Shown here piece by piece: positions 25,576-34,028 of a DNA stretch of 64,000 nucleotides (position 1 is its first letter; each line of letters starts with the position of its first letter). The stretch spans positions 124,001 to 188,000 of the forward strand of contig JANMHJ010000071.1 in NCBI GenBank assembly GCA_031375105.1. Reading direction: 5' to 3'. This DNA comes from JANMDU01 sp031375105 (lineage in GTDB: Bacteria; Pseudomonadota; Gammaproteobacteria; Burkholderiales; Burkholderiaceae_C). A program made the translations under genes and the position numbers. The notes beneath the pieces were generated by a model. The model saw nothing but the letters and a program-made list of their open reading frames with translations, searched no databases and was not told the origin of the DNA.

Positions 25576-26727
25576 ATGCCCGGATTACTGCCCAACGTTG
25601 ACCCCAGCGGCCTGCTCGAATTTTCCGTGGTCTACACCGACCGCTCGCTCAACCATATGAGCCAACAATTCGGCGGTGTGATGCGCGATATTTCCAGCAT
25701 GCTCAAAGAGGTGTACAAAGCAAATAGCGTTGCACTCGTGCCCGGCAGCGGCACGTTTGGCATGGAATCCGTGGCGCGGCAATTCGCTGGCGACAAGAGC
25801 GTCATCATCATCCGCAACGGCTGGTTTTCTTACCGCTGGACCCAGATCATTGACATGGGCAAGCTCACGCCGCACGCCACCGTGATGAAAGCGCGTCCGA
25901 TTCGCGGCGGCGAGCAGCAGCCTTGGGCGCCCGCGCCGATCGCGGAAGTGGTCGCCGCCATCCGTGCGCAAAAGCCAGCCGTGGTGTTTGCCCCACATGT
26001 GGAAACATCTGCCGGCATGGTCTTGCCCGATGATTATTTGAAAGCCGTGGCCGATGCTGTGCATGAAGTCGGGGGTCTGTTTGTGCTCGATTGCATTGCG
26101 TCGGGTGCGATGTGGGTCGACATGAAGGCCACGGGTGTGGATGTGTTGATTTCCGCCCCACAAAAAGGCTGGAGCAGCTCGCCTTGCTGCGCGATGGTGA
26201 TGCTGAGCGAGCGCGCTCGCTCAGCAATTGATAGCACTACCAGCACGAGTTTCGCCGCCGACTTGAAGAAATGGCTGCAAATCATGGAAACCTATGAAAG
26301 CGGTGCGCATGCGTATCACACCACCATGCCCACCGATGCACTCACGCGCCTCTGCGCGGTGATGAAGGAAACCAAACTCTATGGCTTTGCCAAAGTGCGG
26401 GATGAGCAAATTTCCCTCGGCACGAAGGTGCGTGCTTTGTTTGAATCACGCGGCATCAAAAGTGTCGCCGCGGACGGCTTCAAAGCGCCCGGCGTGGTGG
26501 TGAGCTACACCAACGATCCAGAATTACAATCCAGCAAAAAATTCTTGGCGCAAGGTTTGCAGACTGCGGCTGGCGTGCCTTTGCAATGCGATGAAGGCGC
26601 AGATTTCAAGACTTTTCGCATTGGTTTATTCGGCCTAGATAAGTGGCACAACGTGGATCGCACGGTGTCTCATCTTTCTCACGCACTTGATCAGCTTGGA
26701 TTGGTGGCGCAGCCTTTGGCGGCTTGA
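25576..26727 (+). CDS. Alanine/serine-glyoxylate aminotransferase family protein
   Basis: Class V PLP aminotransferase, about 383 residues. PGSGTFGMESVARQF binds phosphate, and the Schiff-base Lys197 is in APQKGWSSSP. Members convert glyoxylate to glycine with alanine or serine as donor. GAGGAG at 25562-25567 points to the ATG at 25576. The GlcD-type oxidase gene, which would make glyoxylate, lies 390 bp downstream in the opposite orientation, so the two may act in one pathway. Confidence 0.87.
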   Translation: MPGLLPNVDPSGLLEFSVVYTDRSLNHMSQQFGGVMRDISSMLKEVYKANSVALVPGSGTFGMESVARQFAGDKSVIIIRNGWFSYRWTQIIDMGKLTPHATVMKARPIRGGEQQPWAPAPIAEVVAAIRAQKPAVVFAPHVETSAGMVLPDDYLKAVADAVHEVGGLFVLDCIASGAMWVDMKATGVDVLISAPQKGWSSSPCCAMVMLSERARSAIDSTTSTSFAADLKKWLQIMETYESGAHAYHTTMPTDALTRLCAVMKETKLYGFAKVRDEQISLGTKVRALFESRGIKSVAADGFKAPGVVVSYTNDPELQSSKKFLAQGLQTAAGVPLQCDEGADFKTFRIGLFGLDKWHNVDRTVSHLSHALDQLGLVAQPLAA

Positions 26728-26741
26728 TTTCTTTTTGTGTA

Positions 26742-26851
26742 GGCCGACCTCGGCTGCGCTTGGGCTGCCCCACGCTGCTCGTGTCCTCCGCCGGCTTCGC
26801 CGTCTCCCCCTTTACCTCGCCGCGTGAGACAACCCAATCACAGCCGAGGCC
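26742..26851 (-). ncRNA. Structured element, member D (diverged, minus orientation)
   Basis: Read on the minus strand, arm GGCCTCGGCTGTGATTGGG pairs with CCCAAGCGCAGCCGAGG near the other end, using G-U pairs. Inside lie a block similar to GCAGCGCAGGTTAAA (here GCGGCGAGGTAAAG), a hairpin GACGGC-GAA-GCCGGC and ACGAGCAGCGTG, which matches the GAGCAGGGT block of the other members. Function unknown; it could be an RNA or a DNA hairpin of a mobile element. Confidence 0.5.
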
Positions 26852-26940
26852 TCTTCGGTGCACTGAAATTTTCGCGCGCAACGCTCACTACTTCAAAGTC
26901 GTTTAGCAGCCTAAGATTGGATTCATCCTCGCCAACCAAC

Positions 26941-27087
26941 GGCCTGTGGAAGCCGTATTCGGGCGGGCGATTTTCGCAGCGCAAGGTCAGAAAACGCGAA
27001 GCGTTTTCACCATCGTCTCAGGCGACGGGTGTCGCCACTTTCCTGAGCAGGGTACATGAGCCCGCCCGAATACGGCTTCCACAGGCC
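26941..27087 (+). ncRNA. Structured element, member A (plus orientation)
   Basis: The terminal arms 26941-26968 and 27060-27087 are perfectly complementary over 28 bp. Between them come the conserved block GATTTTCGCAGCGCAAGG, hairpin GAAAACGC-GAA-GCGTTTTC, hairpin GGCGAC-GGGT-GTCGCC and the conserved block TGAGCAGGGTACATGAG. The same plan is found at 48371 and 48612 with different stem sequences that still pair. There is no reading frame of note inside. Confidence 0.65.
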
Positions 27088-27118
27088 ATAGAGCACCAAC
27101 CCATAAAACGCCAACAAC

Positions 27119-28612
27119 TCAAAAACGCGGCAAATCAGGATGCTTCACTTTCCCAGCCCGAACAAGCTCCCGCCCATACTCCGCACAGCGATTCAAAGTC
27201 GGAATCACCTTGCCCGGATTGAGCAAGCCACTCGGATCAAACGCACGCTTGACCGCAAACATTTGCTCGTTTTCCTCCGAGGAAAACTGCACACACATCG
27301 AATTGAGCTTCTCGACGCCCACGCCATGCTCGCCCGTCACGCTGCCGCCCATGGCCACACTGGTTTCTAGAATTTCTGCACCGAAAAGCTCACAGCGGTG
27401 AAGCTGATCCGCATCGTTCGCATCAAACAAAATCAGTGGATGCAAATTGCCATCGCCTGCATGAAACACGTTGGCGCAGCGCAATTGGTATTTCTTTTCC
27501 ATTTGCTGAATCGCTAGCAAAATATCGGCAAGGCGCTTACGCGGAATCGTGCTGTCCATGCACATGTAATCGGGGCTGATGCGGCCGCTGGCTGGGAAAG
27601 CGTTTTTACGGCCACTCCAGAATTTCAAGCGTTCGGCCTCATCTTTGCTCACGGAAATTTTGGTCGCGCCCGCTTTTGACAACACTGCTGACATGCGGCC
27701 GATTTCTTCTTCCACTTCCTCGGGCGTGCCATCGGATTCGCAAAGCAAAATCGCCTCGGCATCCAGATCGTATCCAGCGTGAACAAAATCCTCCACAGCC
27801 GCCGTCATGGGTTTGTCCATCATTTCCAAGCCTGCCGGAATGATGCCTTCTGCGATCACTGAAGCCACGGCATCCCCTGCTTTGCGCAGGTCATCAAAGC
27901 TGGCCATGATGCAGCGCGCCAGTTGCGGCTTCGGCGTGAGTTTCACCGTCACCTCCGTGGTGATCGCCAGCATGCCCTCTGAGCCCACGATGATCGGCAG
28001 CAAATCTAAGCCTGCGGCATCCAGCGCCTCAGAGCCAAATTCCACGCTCTCACCTGAAATCGTGAAGCCCTTGACCTTCATCACATTGTGCAGCGTGAGA
28101 CCATATTTCAAGCAATGCACACCGCCTGAGTTTTCTGCCACATTGCCGCCAATCGTGCAAGCGATTTGGCTGCTCGGATCGGGCGCGTAATACAGGCCGA
28201 GGGGCGCAGCCGCCTCAGAGATGGCCAGATTGCGCACCCCGCATTGCACCACCGCCGTGCGGCTGAATTTATCCATCTTCAAAATCTTGTTGAACTTAGC
28301 AAGCGATAGCGTCACACCCATCGCATGCGGCATCGCGCCACCCGAGAGCCCGGTTCCTGCGCCCCGCGCCACCACGGGCACATTCAAGCGATGACACAGC
28401 TTGAGCACAGCAGCAATCTGCTCATAAGTTTCAGGCAACACCACACACAGCGGCCTTTGCCGATAGGCCGTCAACCCATCGCATTCATAAGGCGTGGTGT
28501 CCTCCTGCGCATACAGAATCGCATGCTGAGGCAAAACGGCCTTCAGCCCAGGAATAATCTGCGCAAGCAGCTCTGTTTTTTGTAGCAACTGAGGATTCAA
28601 AGGTGCGTTCAT
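27119..28612 (-). CDS. glcD: FAD-linked oxidase, glycolate oxidase GlcD type
   Basis: About 497 residues with a PCMH-type FAD domain (VPVVARGAGTGLSGGAMP, ending near GGNVAENSGGVH) and the C-terminal cap with NVFHAGDGNLHP and GSVTGEHGVGVEKL. Such proteins oxidise glycolate or D-lactate; GlcD normally works with GlcE and GlcF, which are not in the window. The ATG at 28612 (MNAPLNPQ) is preferred over 28639. It lies 31 bp after the enolase-superfamily gene in the same direction. Confidence 0.85.
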   Translation of the reverse strand: MNAPLNPQLLQKTELLAQIIPGLKAVLPQHAILYAQEDTTPYECDGLTAYRQRPLCVVLPETYEQIAAVLKLCHRLNVPVVARGAGTGLSGGAMPHAMGVTLSLAKFNKILKMDKFSRTAVVQCGVRNLAISEAAAPLGLYYAPDPSSQIACTIGGNVAENSGGVHCLKYGLTLHNVMKVKGFTISGESVEFGSEALDAAGLDLLPIIVGSEGMLAITTEVTVKLTPKPQLARCIMASFDDLRKAGDAVASVIAEGIIPAGLEMMDKPMTAAVEDFVHAGYDLDAEAILLCESDGTPEEVEEEIGRMSAVLSKAGATKISVSKDEAERLKFWSGRKNAFPASGRISPDYMCMDSTIPRKRLADILLAIQQMEKKYQLRCANVFHAGDGNLHPLILFDANDADQLHRCELFGAEILETSVAMGGSVTGEHGVGVEKLNSMCVQFSSEENEQMFAVKRAFDPSGLLNPGKVIPTLNRCAEYGRELVRAGKVKHPDLPRF

Positions 28613-28643
28613 AAGTTGTCTCTCAAGTGCAATCAGCAAAGTA

Positions 28644-29714
28644 TCAAGCAGCGTATTTCTCTACTGCTGCGAGATTGAATTCCACACCACTGCCCGGCGC
28701 ATCGCTCATCTCCACCCAGCCATTCGCAATCCGCAGCGGCTCTTTCAAAATCGGATTCCACCAGTCAGCATACTCTAACCAATGTGCCGTTGGCGAAGCG
28801 CAAAGCAAATGCGCGCTCACCTCAGGCCAGAGGTGGCTAGAGAGCGGCGTGCCATACACAGCGGCCATGCTCGCAATCTGCTGCCAACCCGTCACGCCGC
28901 CACATTTCATTGCGTCAGGCATCACCAGCTCGCGCAGCCCTGCATTGAACGCATGCCGAAAATCCAGCGGCCCCCACCAATTCTCTCCCGCTTGCAAGGG
29001 CGTGCGTGTGGCGCGAGCTAAATCCACGAAAGCGCCGTAATCGTGCGCAAGCACGGGCTCTTCAATCCAAGTCAAGCCTTCATCGTCCAAAGCCTGCAAC
29101 CGGCGGGCAGCCTCCAAAGGCGAAAGCGATTGGTTGTAATCCACCATGATCGCCATCTGATCACCCGCTGCTTGGCGCATGGCGCGGATCACGGCGATAT
29201 CTTCTTTTAGCGTGGGATAACCAATCTTCGCTTTGATGCCTTGGAAGCCCTCCTTAGCCAGTTGCGAAGCAGCATCCGCACTACCCGCCACGCCGTCATA
29301 CCCAATCGCACCATAGGGCTTGAGCGGCTTGGGCGCTGCGCCAAGCAGGGCATACAGCGGCAACTGCCTAGATCGCGCCAGCGCATCCCACAAAGCCATG
29401 TCAATCCCCGCCAGCGCCATACCCACTAAGCCTTGCGTGCCCAGCAGGCGAAAGCGCGCTTGCAAGGTTTGCGCAATGCTGGCCGGCGCAAGCGTCTGCC
29501 CCACCACCAACGCCTCCATACCGCGAAGTAAATCCGCCGTAGGCTTGAGCGCCGCAGGCGTGTAGGTGAATAACATGCCGTGGCCTTGCACGCCCGCATC
29601 GGTCTGTACCGTCAGCAACACCAAAGGCGAAGCCGCCACCACACCCGAAGCCGTACGATGCGGCTGCGGCAGGGGAACAAGAGCAGTGCGAATCTGAAAG
29701 AAAGTTATCTTCAT
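28644..29714 (-). CDS. Mandelate racemase/muconate lactonizing enzyme family protein
   Basis: An enolase-superfamily enzyme of 356 residues. The N-terminal cap is followed by the barrel with the KxK-type pair in IKAKIGYP, metal ligands in MVDYNQS and WIEEPVL, and a late PDAMKCGGV. It should abstract a proton next to a carboxylate; the substrate cannot be named. It precedes the GlcD-type gene and may share its transcript, which suggests catabolism of a hydroxy or sugar acid. Confidence 0.8.
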   Translation of the reverse strand: MKITFFQIRTALVPLPQPHRTASGVVAASPLVLLTVQTDAGVQGHGMLFTYTPAALKPTADLLRGMEALVVGQTLAPASIAQTLQARFRLLGTQGLVGMALAGIDMALWDALARSRQLPLYALLGAAPKPLKPYGAIGYDGVAGSADAASQLAKEGFQGIKAKIGYPTLKEDIAVIRAMRQAAGDQMAIMVDYNQSLSPLEAARRLQALDDEGLTWIEEPVLAHDYGAFVDLARATRTPLQAGENWWGPLDFRHAFNAGLRELVMPDAMKCGGVTGWQQIASMAAVYGTPLSSHLWPEVSAHLLCASPTAHWLEYADWWNPILKEPLRIANGWVEMSDAPGSGVEFNLAAVEKYAA

Positions 29715-29867
29715 GCTTTGAATTGTCGGGCTGAAAGCGGCCTAGGTTGTTGAGATTTTTTCAATGAGTTCTACGAATTCTGGCAAGTTTCGGTCACAAA
29801 ACCCACTGCGTGCTTGTCTAAATCCTTAGCAACTCTCATTTGAGCTTGCCTCACCAAAGGACCATGG

Positions 29868-30584
29868 ATGAAAATTGCACTCGCCGTTACCACCGCCGCG
29901 CTGGCCGCCTGCGCTCTGACAGCCAACGCACAAATGCCAACCCTCCCCGTGGTCGTCATTGTCAAAGTGCCTACGCCTTGGTATGCACCGCGCTTTTTGG
30001 TCAGCCGTAAGATGCGCGACACTGTGCCGCTTTACAGCAAGCTTCCCGGGCTTTCTTACAAGATGTTCTCGCTCGGGCACACCGAAAAGCAATTCGGTGG
30101 CATCTACTTTTGGCGCAGCCGCGCGGATGCCCAGGCTTGGTTTAACCCTGCATGGTTTGAACGCGTCGAAAAAGACCGTGGAGCGAAAGGAGACGTGCGC
30201 ACATTTGACGCGCTCGTCAGCATCGACAACACAGCCGCCGCTGCGCCGCCCAGCGAGAGCAAAAAGATCGCCACGTTGGTACTGATTCCCACACCCCAAG
30301 GTGTGAACCGAGATCTCTTGCTCTCTGAATTCAAGGCGGCTGTGCCTCTCTATCAAAAGATTCCTGGTTTGCTGCGCAAACACTTCATCGTTACAGACGA
30401 TGGGCAATTTGGCGGGGTCTATTTATGGCGCGACAAAGCTTCGTCTGAGCAATGGTTTAACTCTGCTTGGCATGAACGCGTACGCCAAACTTATCAAAGC
30501 GAAGCACGCATGGAATGGTTTGATATTCCCATTCTCACGCCCAGTCTGCTGGCGGACAATAAGATCGACATCATTCGCCCGTGA
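29868..30584 (+). CDS. Exported protein with two tandem dimeric alpha/beta-barrel domains
   Basis: A 238-residue protein with a clean Sec signal peptide ending near residue 22 (LTANAQ). The mature part is an internal repeat: each half has the pattern VPLY-K-PGL--K----T-----FGG(I/V)Y-WR and then an FN-AW-ERV segment, as in ABM/YdhR-like monooxygenase-fold domains. Function unknown. AAGGA lies 7 nt upstream of the ATG. The ECF sigma gene follows after ten bases, so they are probably one operon. Confidence 0.6.
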   Translation: MKIALAVTTAALAACALTANAQMPTLPVVVIVKVPTPWYAPRFLVSRKMRDTVPLYSKLPGLSYKMFSLGHTEKQFGGIYFWRSRADAQAWFNPAWFERVEKDRGAKGDVRTFDALVSIDNTAAAAPPSESKKIATLVLIPTPQGVNRDLLLSEFKAAVPLYQKIPGLLRKHFIVTDDGQFGGVYLWRDKASSEQWFNSAWHERVRQTYQSEARMEWFDIPILTPSLLADNKIDIIRP

Positions 30585-30594
30585 GGTAAAGCTT

Positions 30595-31485
30595 ATGAAA
30601 ATTGCAACGGTCGCCCCTGAGATTTTGCGACTCGCCCAAAGCGGCGATCTCTTGGCCATTGACACGGTGCTGCAAAGCATTCAACCAGGTGTTTTCAACC
30701 TAGCTGTGCGCATGCTGGGCAATCGCGAAGACGCGCGCGATGCTGCGCAAGAGATTTTGCTGAAAGTCACCACACATTTGGGGAGCTTTCGCGGTGATTC
30801 TGCTTTCTCGACGTGGGTTTACCAAGTAGCACGCAATCAATTGCTCACTGCGGCCAGCCGCGCTCGTGAATCGCCTGAAGTGTCATTCGAAGATTTGAGC
30901 GAGCAGCTTCAAATTGGGCTGGCATTGGGGCAATCCACTTGGCAGGAGCGCAGCTTATCGCCTGAAGACAAGGCCGCCGCACGCGAGACCGCTGTGACTT
31001 GCACACAAGGCATGCTGATGCGCTTAGATCGAGACCATCGTTTGGCCTATGTGCTAGACGTGACCTTTGGGCTGCCTTCAGAAGAAGCAGCGCAAGTGCT
31101 TGGCATTGAAGCGGCGGCTTATCGCAAGCGTTTGTCGCGGGCTCGGCAAATGCTTGACGAGTTTTCAAGCACAGTCTGCGGCATGGTCAACCCCGAAGCT
31201 GACTGCCGCTGCGAAAAGCAAAACCATGCTTTGCGAATCCATTTGAATTCGCAAGCAGCCAAAGGAGCGCCGCGGTCAAGCATTCGCCTGCGGCTAGAAC
31301 CCGCCGAGCGCGAAGCGGCAAGCCACGCGCTCGATGAAGTGATGTTGTTGTCCGACATGGCGGGCGTGATGCGCGCCCACCCAGCCTACCAAGCTCCCGA
31401 CGCGCTCTTGGCAGGTATTCGGATCGTCTTGGGATCGTATAGACATGGTACTTACGGGCCAGGCCCACAAGGAGTCATCAATTGA
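30595..31485 (+). CDS. ECF-type RNA polymerase sigma factor with a C-terminal cysteine motif
   Basis: About 296 residues. Sigma region 2 is seen in MLGNREDARDAAQEILLKV and FRGDSAFSTWVYQVARNQLL; region 4 in GLPSEEAAQVLGIEAAAYRKRLSRAR. Unusually for an ECF factor, about 100 residues follow, opening with CGMVNP----CRCEK, a Cys motif found in some ECF sigma groups with C-terminal extensions. No anti-sigma gene with membrane helix is adjacent, so the extension may do the regulation. The ATG at 30595 with GAGG upstream is used. Confidence 0.8.
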   Translation: MKIATVAPEILRLAQSGDLLAIDTVLQSIQPGVFNLAVRMLGNREDARDAAQEILLKVTTHLGSFRGDSAFSTWVYQVARNQLLTAASRARESPEVSFEDLSEQLQIGLALGQSTWQERSLSPEDKAAARETAVTCTQGMLMRLDRDHRLAYVLDVTFGLPSEEAAQVLGIEAAAYRKRLSRARQMLDEFSSTVCGMVNPEADCRCEKQNHALRIHLNSQAAKGAPRSSIRLRLEPAEREAASHALDEVMLLSDMAGVMRAHPAYQAPDALLAGIRIVLGSYRHGTYGPGPQGVIN

Positions 31486-31949
31486 ATCAAGTATTTGAAT
31501 TACCGACCTTAGAAGTTGGGTTTCGCGCCGACATTGTCGAAGCCATTGAGGCCATGCCTGCGTCCAAACTGATCGGCCTCAAAGTGCTTGGCCTAGCGCC
31601 TGAGGGCATCTCACTGATCGAGCTGCCCATGCGCACAGAATTCACATTCGATGGCCGCATCGCCCAAGCCGGCATTGTAGGCATGCTGGCCGACTATGCT
31701 GGCGTAACCGCTGCCAATTGCAACCTACCACTGGGTTGGATGTCATCGACAACAGGCTATGAAGTGCACAACCTAGCACCTGCCTTTGGCGAAGCTTTGG
31801 TGGCGGTGGGCCGAGTGGTGCATGTGGGCAAGAGCAACGCGATTTCTAGCGCACAAGTGTGGGCGCGGCGCGGCGATGTGCATACCTTGGTGGCCTGGGC
31901 CACGACCACTTGCAACCGCTTCGAACTCAAGCCAAGCAAGCCTTCTTAA
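31482..31949 (+). CDS. PaaI-family thioesterase
   Basis: A 155-residue hotdog-fold protein. The region QAGIVGMLADYAGVTAAN fits the family's helix and Asp-containing active site, and HVGKSNAISSAQVWAR the central strands. Probably cleaves an acyl-CoA. Starts with TTG, overlapping the sigma stop by four bases, with AAGGAG 8 nt upstream. Its 3' end overlaps the convergent LysR gene by 23 bp. Confidence 0.75.
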   Translation: MNQVFELPTLEVGFRADIVEAIEAMPASKLIGLKVLGLAPEGISLIELPMRTEFTFDGRIAQAGIVGMLADYAGVTAANCNLPLGWMSSTTGYEVHNLAPAFGEALVAVGRVVHVGKSNAISSAQVWARRGDVHTLVAWATTTCNRFELKPSKPS

Positions 31950-32799
31950 GCCATTGCGCAAACGCAGCTACTTCCCAGCGATCCAGCGCACCTGTGCGCC
32001 AGCAGAGGTAGTGGGCGTGGGGGCTCGGTATGTCTTCTTCAAACAGGCGCTCTAGCGATACATTGGCGAGCCATGGCGCGCCCAAGCGAAGGCGCACGAG
32101 AGCCACGCCCATGCCTGCGGCGGCGGCATCGCACATGAGGCCGATGTCGTTGAAGCTGGAGCCATCGAGCGGCTCAGGCCAATCTAACTTGTAGGCAGCA
32201 AACCATGTGCGCCAAGGCTCCAGCGGGCTTCTGAGCAGCTTGGCTTTGGCCAAATCTTGTACGCTTTCAAACGGGCCATGCTCGCGGATGTAGGTGGGTG
32301 AGGCCAGTGGCGTGATTTTGTCTTTGAACAAACAGACATGCTCCACATCGGCATAGCGCCCCGTGCCAAAGCGAATCGTCAAATCTGCATCCTCGGCCAC
32401 TACATCCAGCAGCGGAATGCTCACTTGCAGCGTGAGATCAATTTCAGGATACGCATCCGTAAAACTCTTGAGGCGCGGCATGAGAATTGAGCGCGCAAAC
32501 GTGGGCGTCACAGCCACACGCAACTTGCGTTTGCCCTGCGCCACATCGCTGCTCGGAAAGCGTTGCAAACTCGCCAGCCCCTCGCGCACATGCGCCAGAT
32601 ATTCGCTGCCCTCCGTCGTCAGGGAAAAATCAGCGCGGCCAAAAAGCTTTGTGCCCAGCAGCTCCTCCAGTTGCCGCACCCGATGGCTTACGGCGCTGGG
32701 GGTGACGCATTGCTCTTCCGCCGCCTGCGTGACACTGCGCAAACGTGCGAGAGCCTCAAATGTGAGCAGGCATTGGATCGGTGGAATGCGAGATGTCAC
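31927..32799 (-). CDS. LysR-family (GcvA-like) transcriptional regulator
   Basis: A 290-residue LysR protein. The helix-turn-helix covers CLLTFEALARLRSVTQAAEEQCVTPSAVSHRVRQLEE, followed by a normal substrate-binding domain. The regulated gene is not obvious: the convergent thioesterase overlaps its end, and the gene upstream, in the same direction, is the cyclic-nucleotide-binding protein. Confidence 0.85.
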   Translation of the reverse strand: MTSRIPPIQCLLTFEALARLRSVTQAAEEQCVTPSAVSHRVRQLEELLGTKLFGRADFSLTTEGSEYLAHVREGLASLQRFPSSDVAQGKRKLRVAVTPTFARSILMPRLKSFTDAYPEIDLTLQVSIPLLDVVAEDADLTIRFGTGRYADVEHVCLFKDKITPLASPTYIREHGPFESVQDLAKAKLLRSPLEPWRTWFAAYKLDWPEPLDGSSFNDIGLMCDAAAAGMGVALVRLRLGAPWLANVSLERLFEEDIPSPHAHYLCWRTGALDRWEVAAFAQWLKKACLA

Positions 32800-32808
32800 G
32801 GTGCTTTG

Positions 32809-33492
32809 CTAAGGGGTTCGCGGGCGCTGCGCTCTGGCTTGCGCCATGCGATTCGCCACAAACGCTTCTGTTAATTCAGCAGGTTGGGTGGCAAGCCCCA
32901 TGGGTTCGGTGGGAAGTTCGCTACGGGGTGTCTGCTTGTGGAATGGCTCTTGCGCATCCATGAGCACATAGACTTCGTTTTGCAGCACAGCATTGAGCTG
33001 AACAAACAACTTGAGTTTGCTGGTGGTTTCTATCAAACGATGCGACAGGCGACTCGCCACGGCCAACATAAAACGGGCAGCCACCACCGGCGCTTCTTCT
33101 AACATCTTGTTCATGGAAGCGCGACTCATCACCGCAACCGCCAATTCAGTCGACGCAATGCAAGTGGCCGAGCGAGGTGTGTTGTTGATGAGGCCAAATT
33201 CACCGATCAAATCACCTGCACCCATGACCGTGATTACGATCGGTTCGGTCAAACCTTGCGCTCGGCTTTCCACTCGCACATCACCTGAGAGGATCAGCAT
33301 CACGAAATCATTGCTGATCTTCTCGCCTTCGCGGATCAAAGCAGCGCCTGCTTTGATTCGCTTGGGCTTCATGTAACGAACCACCCGCTGCGCATCTGCA
33401 AAATTGAGCGGCCCCACCGTCGATTCGGTCACCAGCAGGCGAGCCGCATCCTTTTCAGAGATGGTGTGGAGTTCGCCTAAGTTGGTGTGCAT
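32809..33492 (-). CDS. Cyclic-nucleotide-binding domain protein without DNA-binding domain
   Basis: A 227-residue protein with one CNB domain at about residues 30-150, in which GDLIGEFGLINNTPRSATCIA matches the phosphate-binding cassette (R-S-A-T replaces the more usual R-T-A-T). The rest is a helical stretch and a polar tail (QTPRSELPTEPMG); no helix-turn-helix is visible, so it is not a Crp/Fnr regulator. It may sense a nucleotide and act through protein contacts. It lies downstream of the ATP synthase operon after the terminator. Confidence 0.7.
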   Translation of the reverse strand: MHTNLGELHTISEKDAARLLVTESTVGPLNFADAQRVVRYMKPKRIKAGAALIREGEKISNDFVMLILSGDVRVESRAQGLTEPIVITVMGAGDLIGEFGLINNTPRSATCIASTELAVAVMSRASMNKMLEEAPVVAARFMLAVASRLSHRLIETTSKLKLFVQLNAVLQNEVYVLMDAQEPFHKQTPRSELPTEPMGLATQPAELTEAFVANRMAQARAQRPRTP

Positions 33493-33518
33493 GCTTCATT
33501 TTATGCCGAGGACAGCAG

Positions 33519-33564
33519 CAAAAACAACAAACCCCACGCACACTGGGTATGCATGGGGTTTGTT
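33519..33564 (-). terminator. Rho-independent terminator of the ATP synthase operon
   Basis: On the minus strand the 11-bp arms AACAAACCCCA (33554-33564) and TGGGGTTTGTT (33526-33536) form a stable stem followed at once by GTTTTTG. It lies about 40 bp after the atpC stop codon. Confidence 0.85.
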
Positions 33565-33599
33565 GGGAGGAACGCAAACCAATCAAGGTCAACGCTGCA

Positions 33600-34016
33600 T
33601 CACTTTTTCTGGCGAAACTTGCGCAGCGCCGCGATTTGTGCGGCCATGACAGCCAGCTCGCTTTGGGCCTTGGCCAAATCGAGTTCGCCTTTGGCGTTTT
33701 TCAAAGCCTCTTCAGCAGCTTGACGCGCCGTGTTGGCTTTGGCTTCGTCCAGATCGCCACCACGAATCGCGGTGTCAGACAAGACGGTTACGCAGCCGGG
33801 TTGCACTTCTAGGATACCGCCAGCCACAAAGATAAACTCTTCGCTGCCATCGGCTTTTTCAATCCGCACCGAACCGGCCTTGATGCGGGTGATCAAGGGG
33901 GTGTGGCGCGGATAAATGCCCAACTCACCGGCTTCGCCGGGCAAAGCCACAAACTTGGCTTCGCCCGAGAAGATGGACTGCTCGGCACTGACCACATCTA
34001 CGCGAATGGTGCTCAT
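33600..34016 (-). CDS. atpC: ATP synthase epsilon subunit
   Basis: A 138-residue subunit of the F1 central stalk. N-terminal beta sandwich with FVALPGEAGELGIYPRHTPLI and VAGGILEVQPGCVTVL, then a helical C terminus rich in Ala, Lys and Glu. It is the last gene of the operon, 12 bp after atpD, and is followed by a strong terminator. Confidence 0.95.
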   Translation of the reverse strand: MSTIRVDVVSAEQSIFSGEAKFVALPGEAGELGIYPRHTPLITRIKAGSVRIEKADGSEEFIFVAGGILEVQPGCVTVLSDTAIRGGDLDEAKANTARQAAEEALKNAKGELDLAKAQSELAVMAAQIAALRKFRQKK

Positions 34017-34028
34017 GCTTGAGTTCCT

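Larger units (their letters stand above)
26728..27118. other. Intergenic stretch holding structured doublet 1
   Basis: No gene is visible in these 391 bp. They contain two back-to-back members of the structured element (26742-26851 and 26941-27087) separated by 89 bp that share blocks ACTACTTC-AA, GATTGGA and CCTCGC-AACC with the spacer of the doublet at 48371-48754. Confidence 0.8.

Noticed and set aside
26215..26250. AGCAATTGATAGCACTACC in the glyoxylate aminotransferase gene
   Set aside because: The residues I-D-S-T-T-S-T-S-F are normal for the enzyme family and the rest of the repeat is absent.
26742..27087. Integron attC sites as an explanation for the structured doublets
   Set aside because: The conserved RYYYAAC/GTTRRRY ends are lacking and there is no integrase or cassette array.
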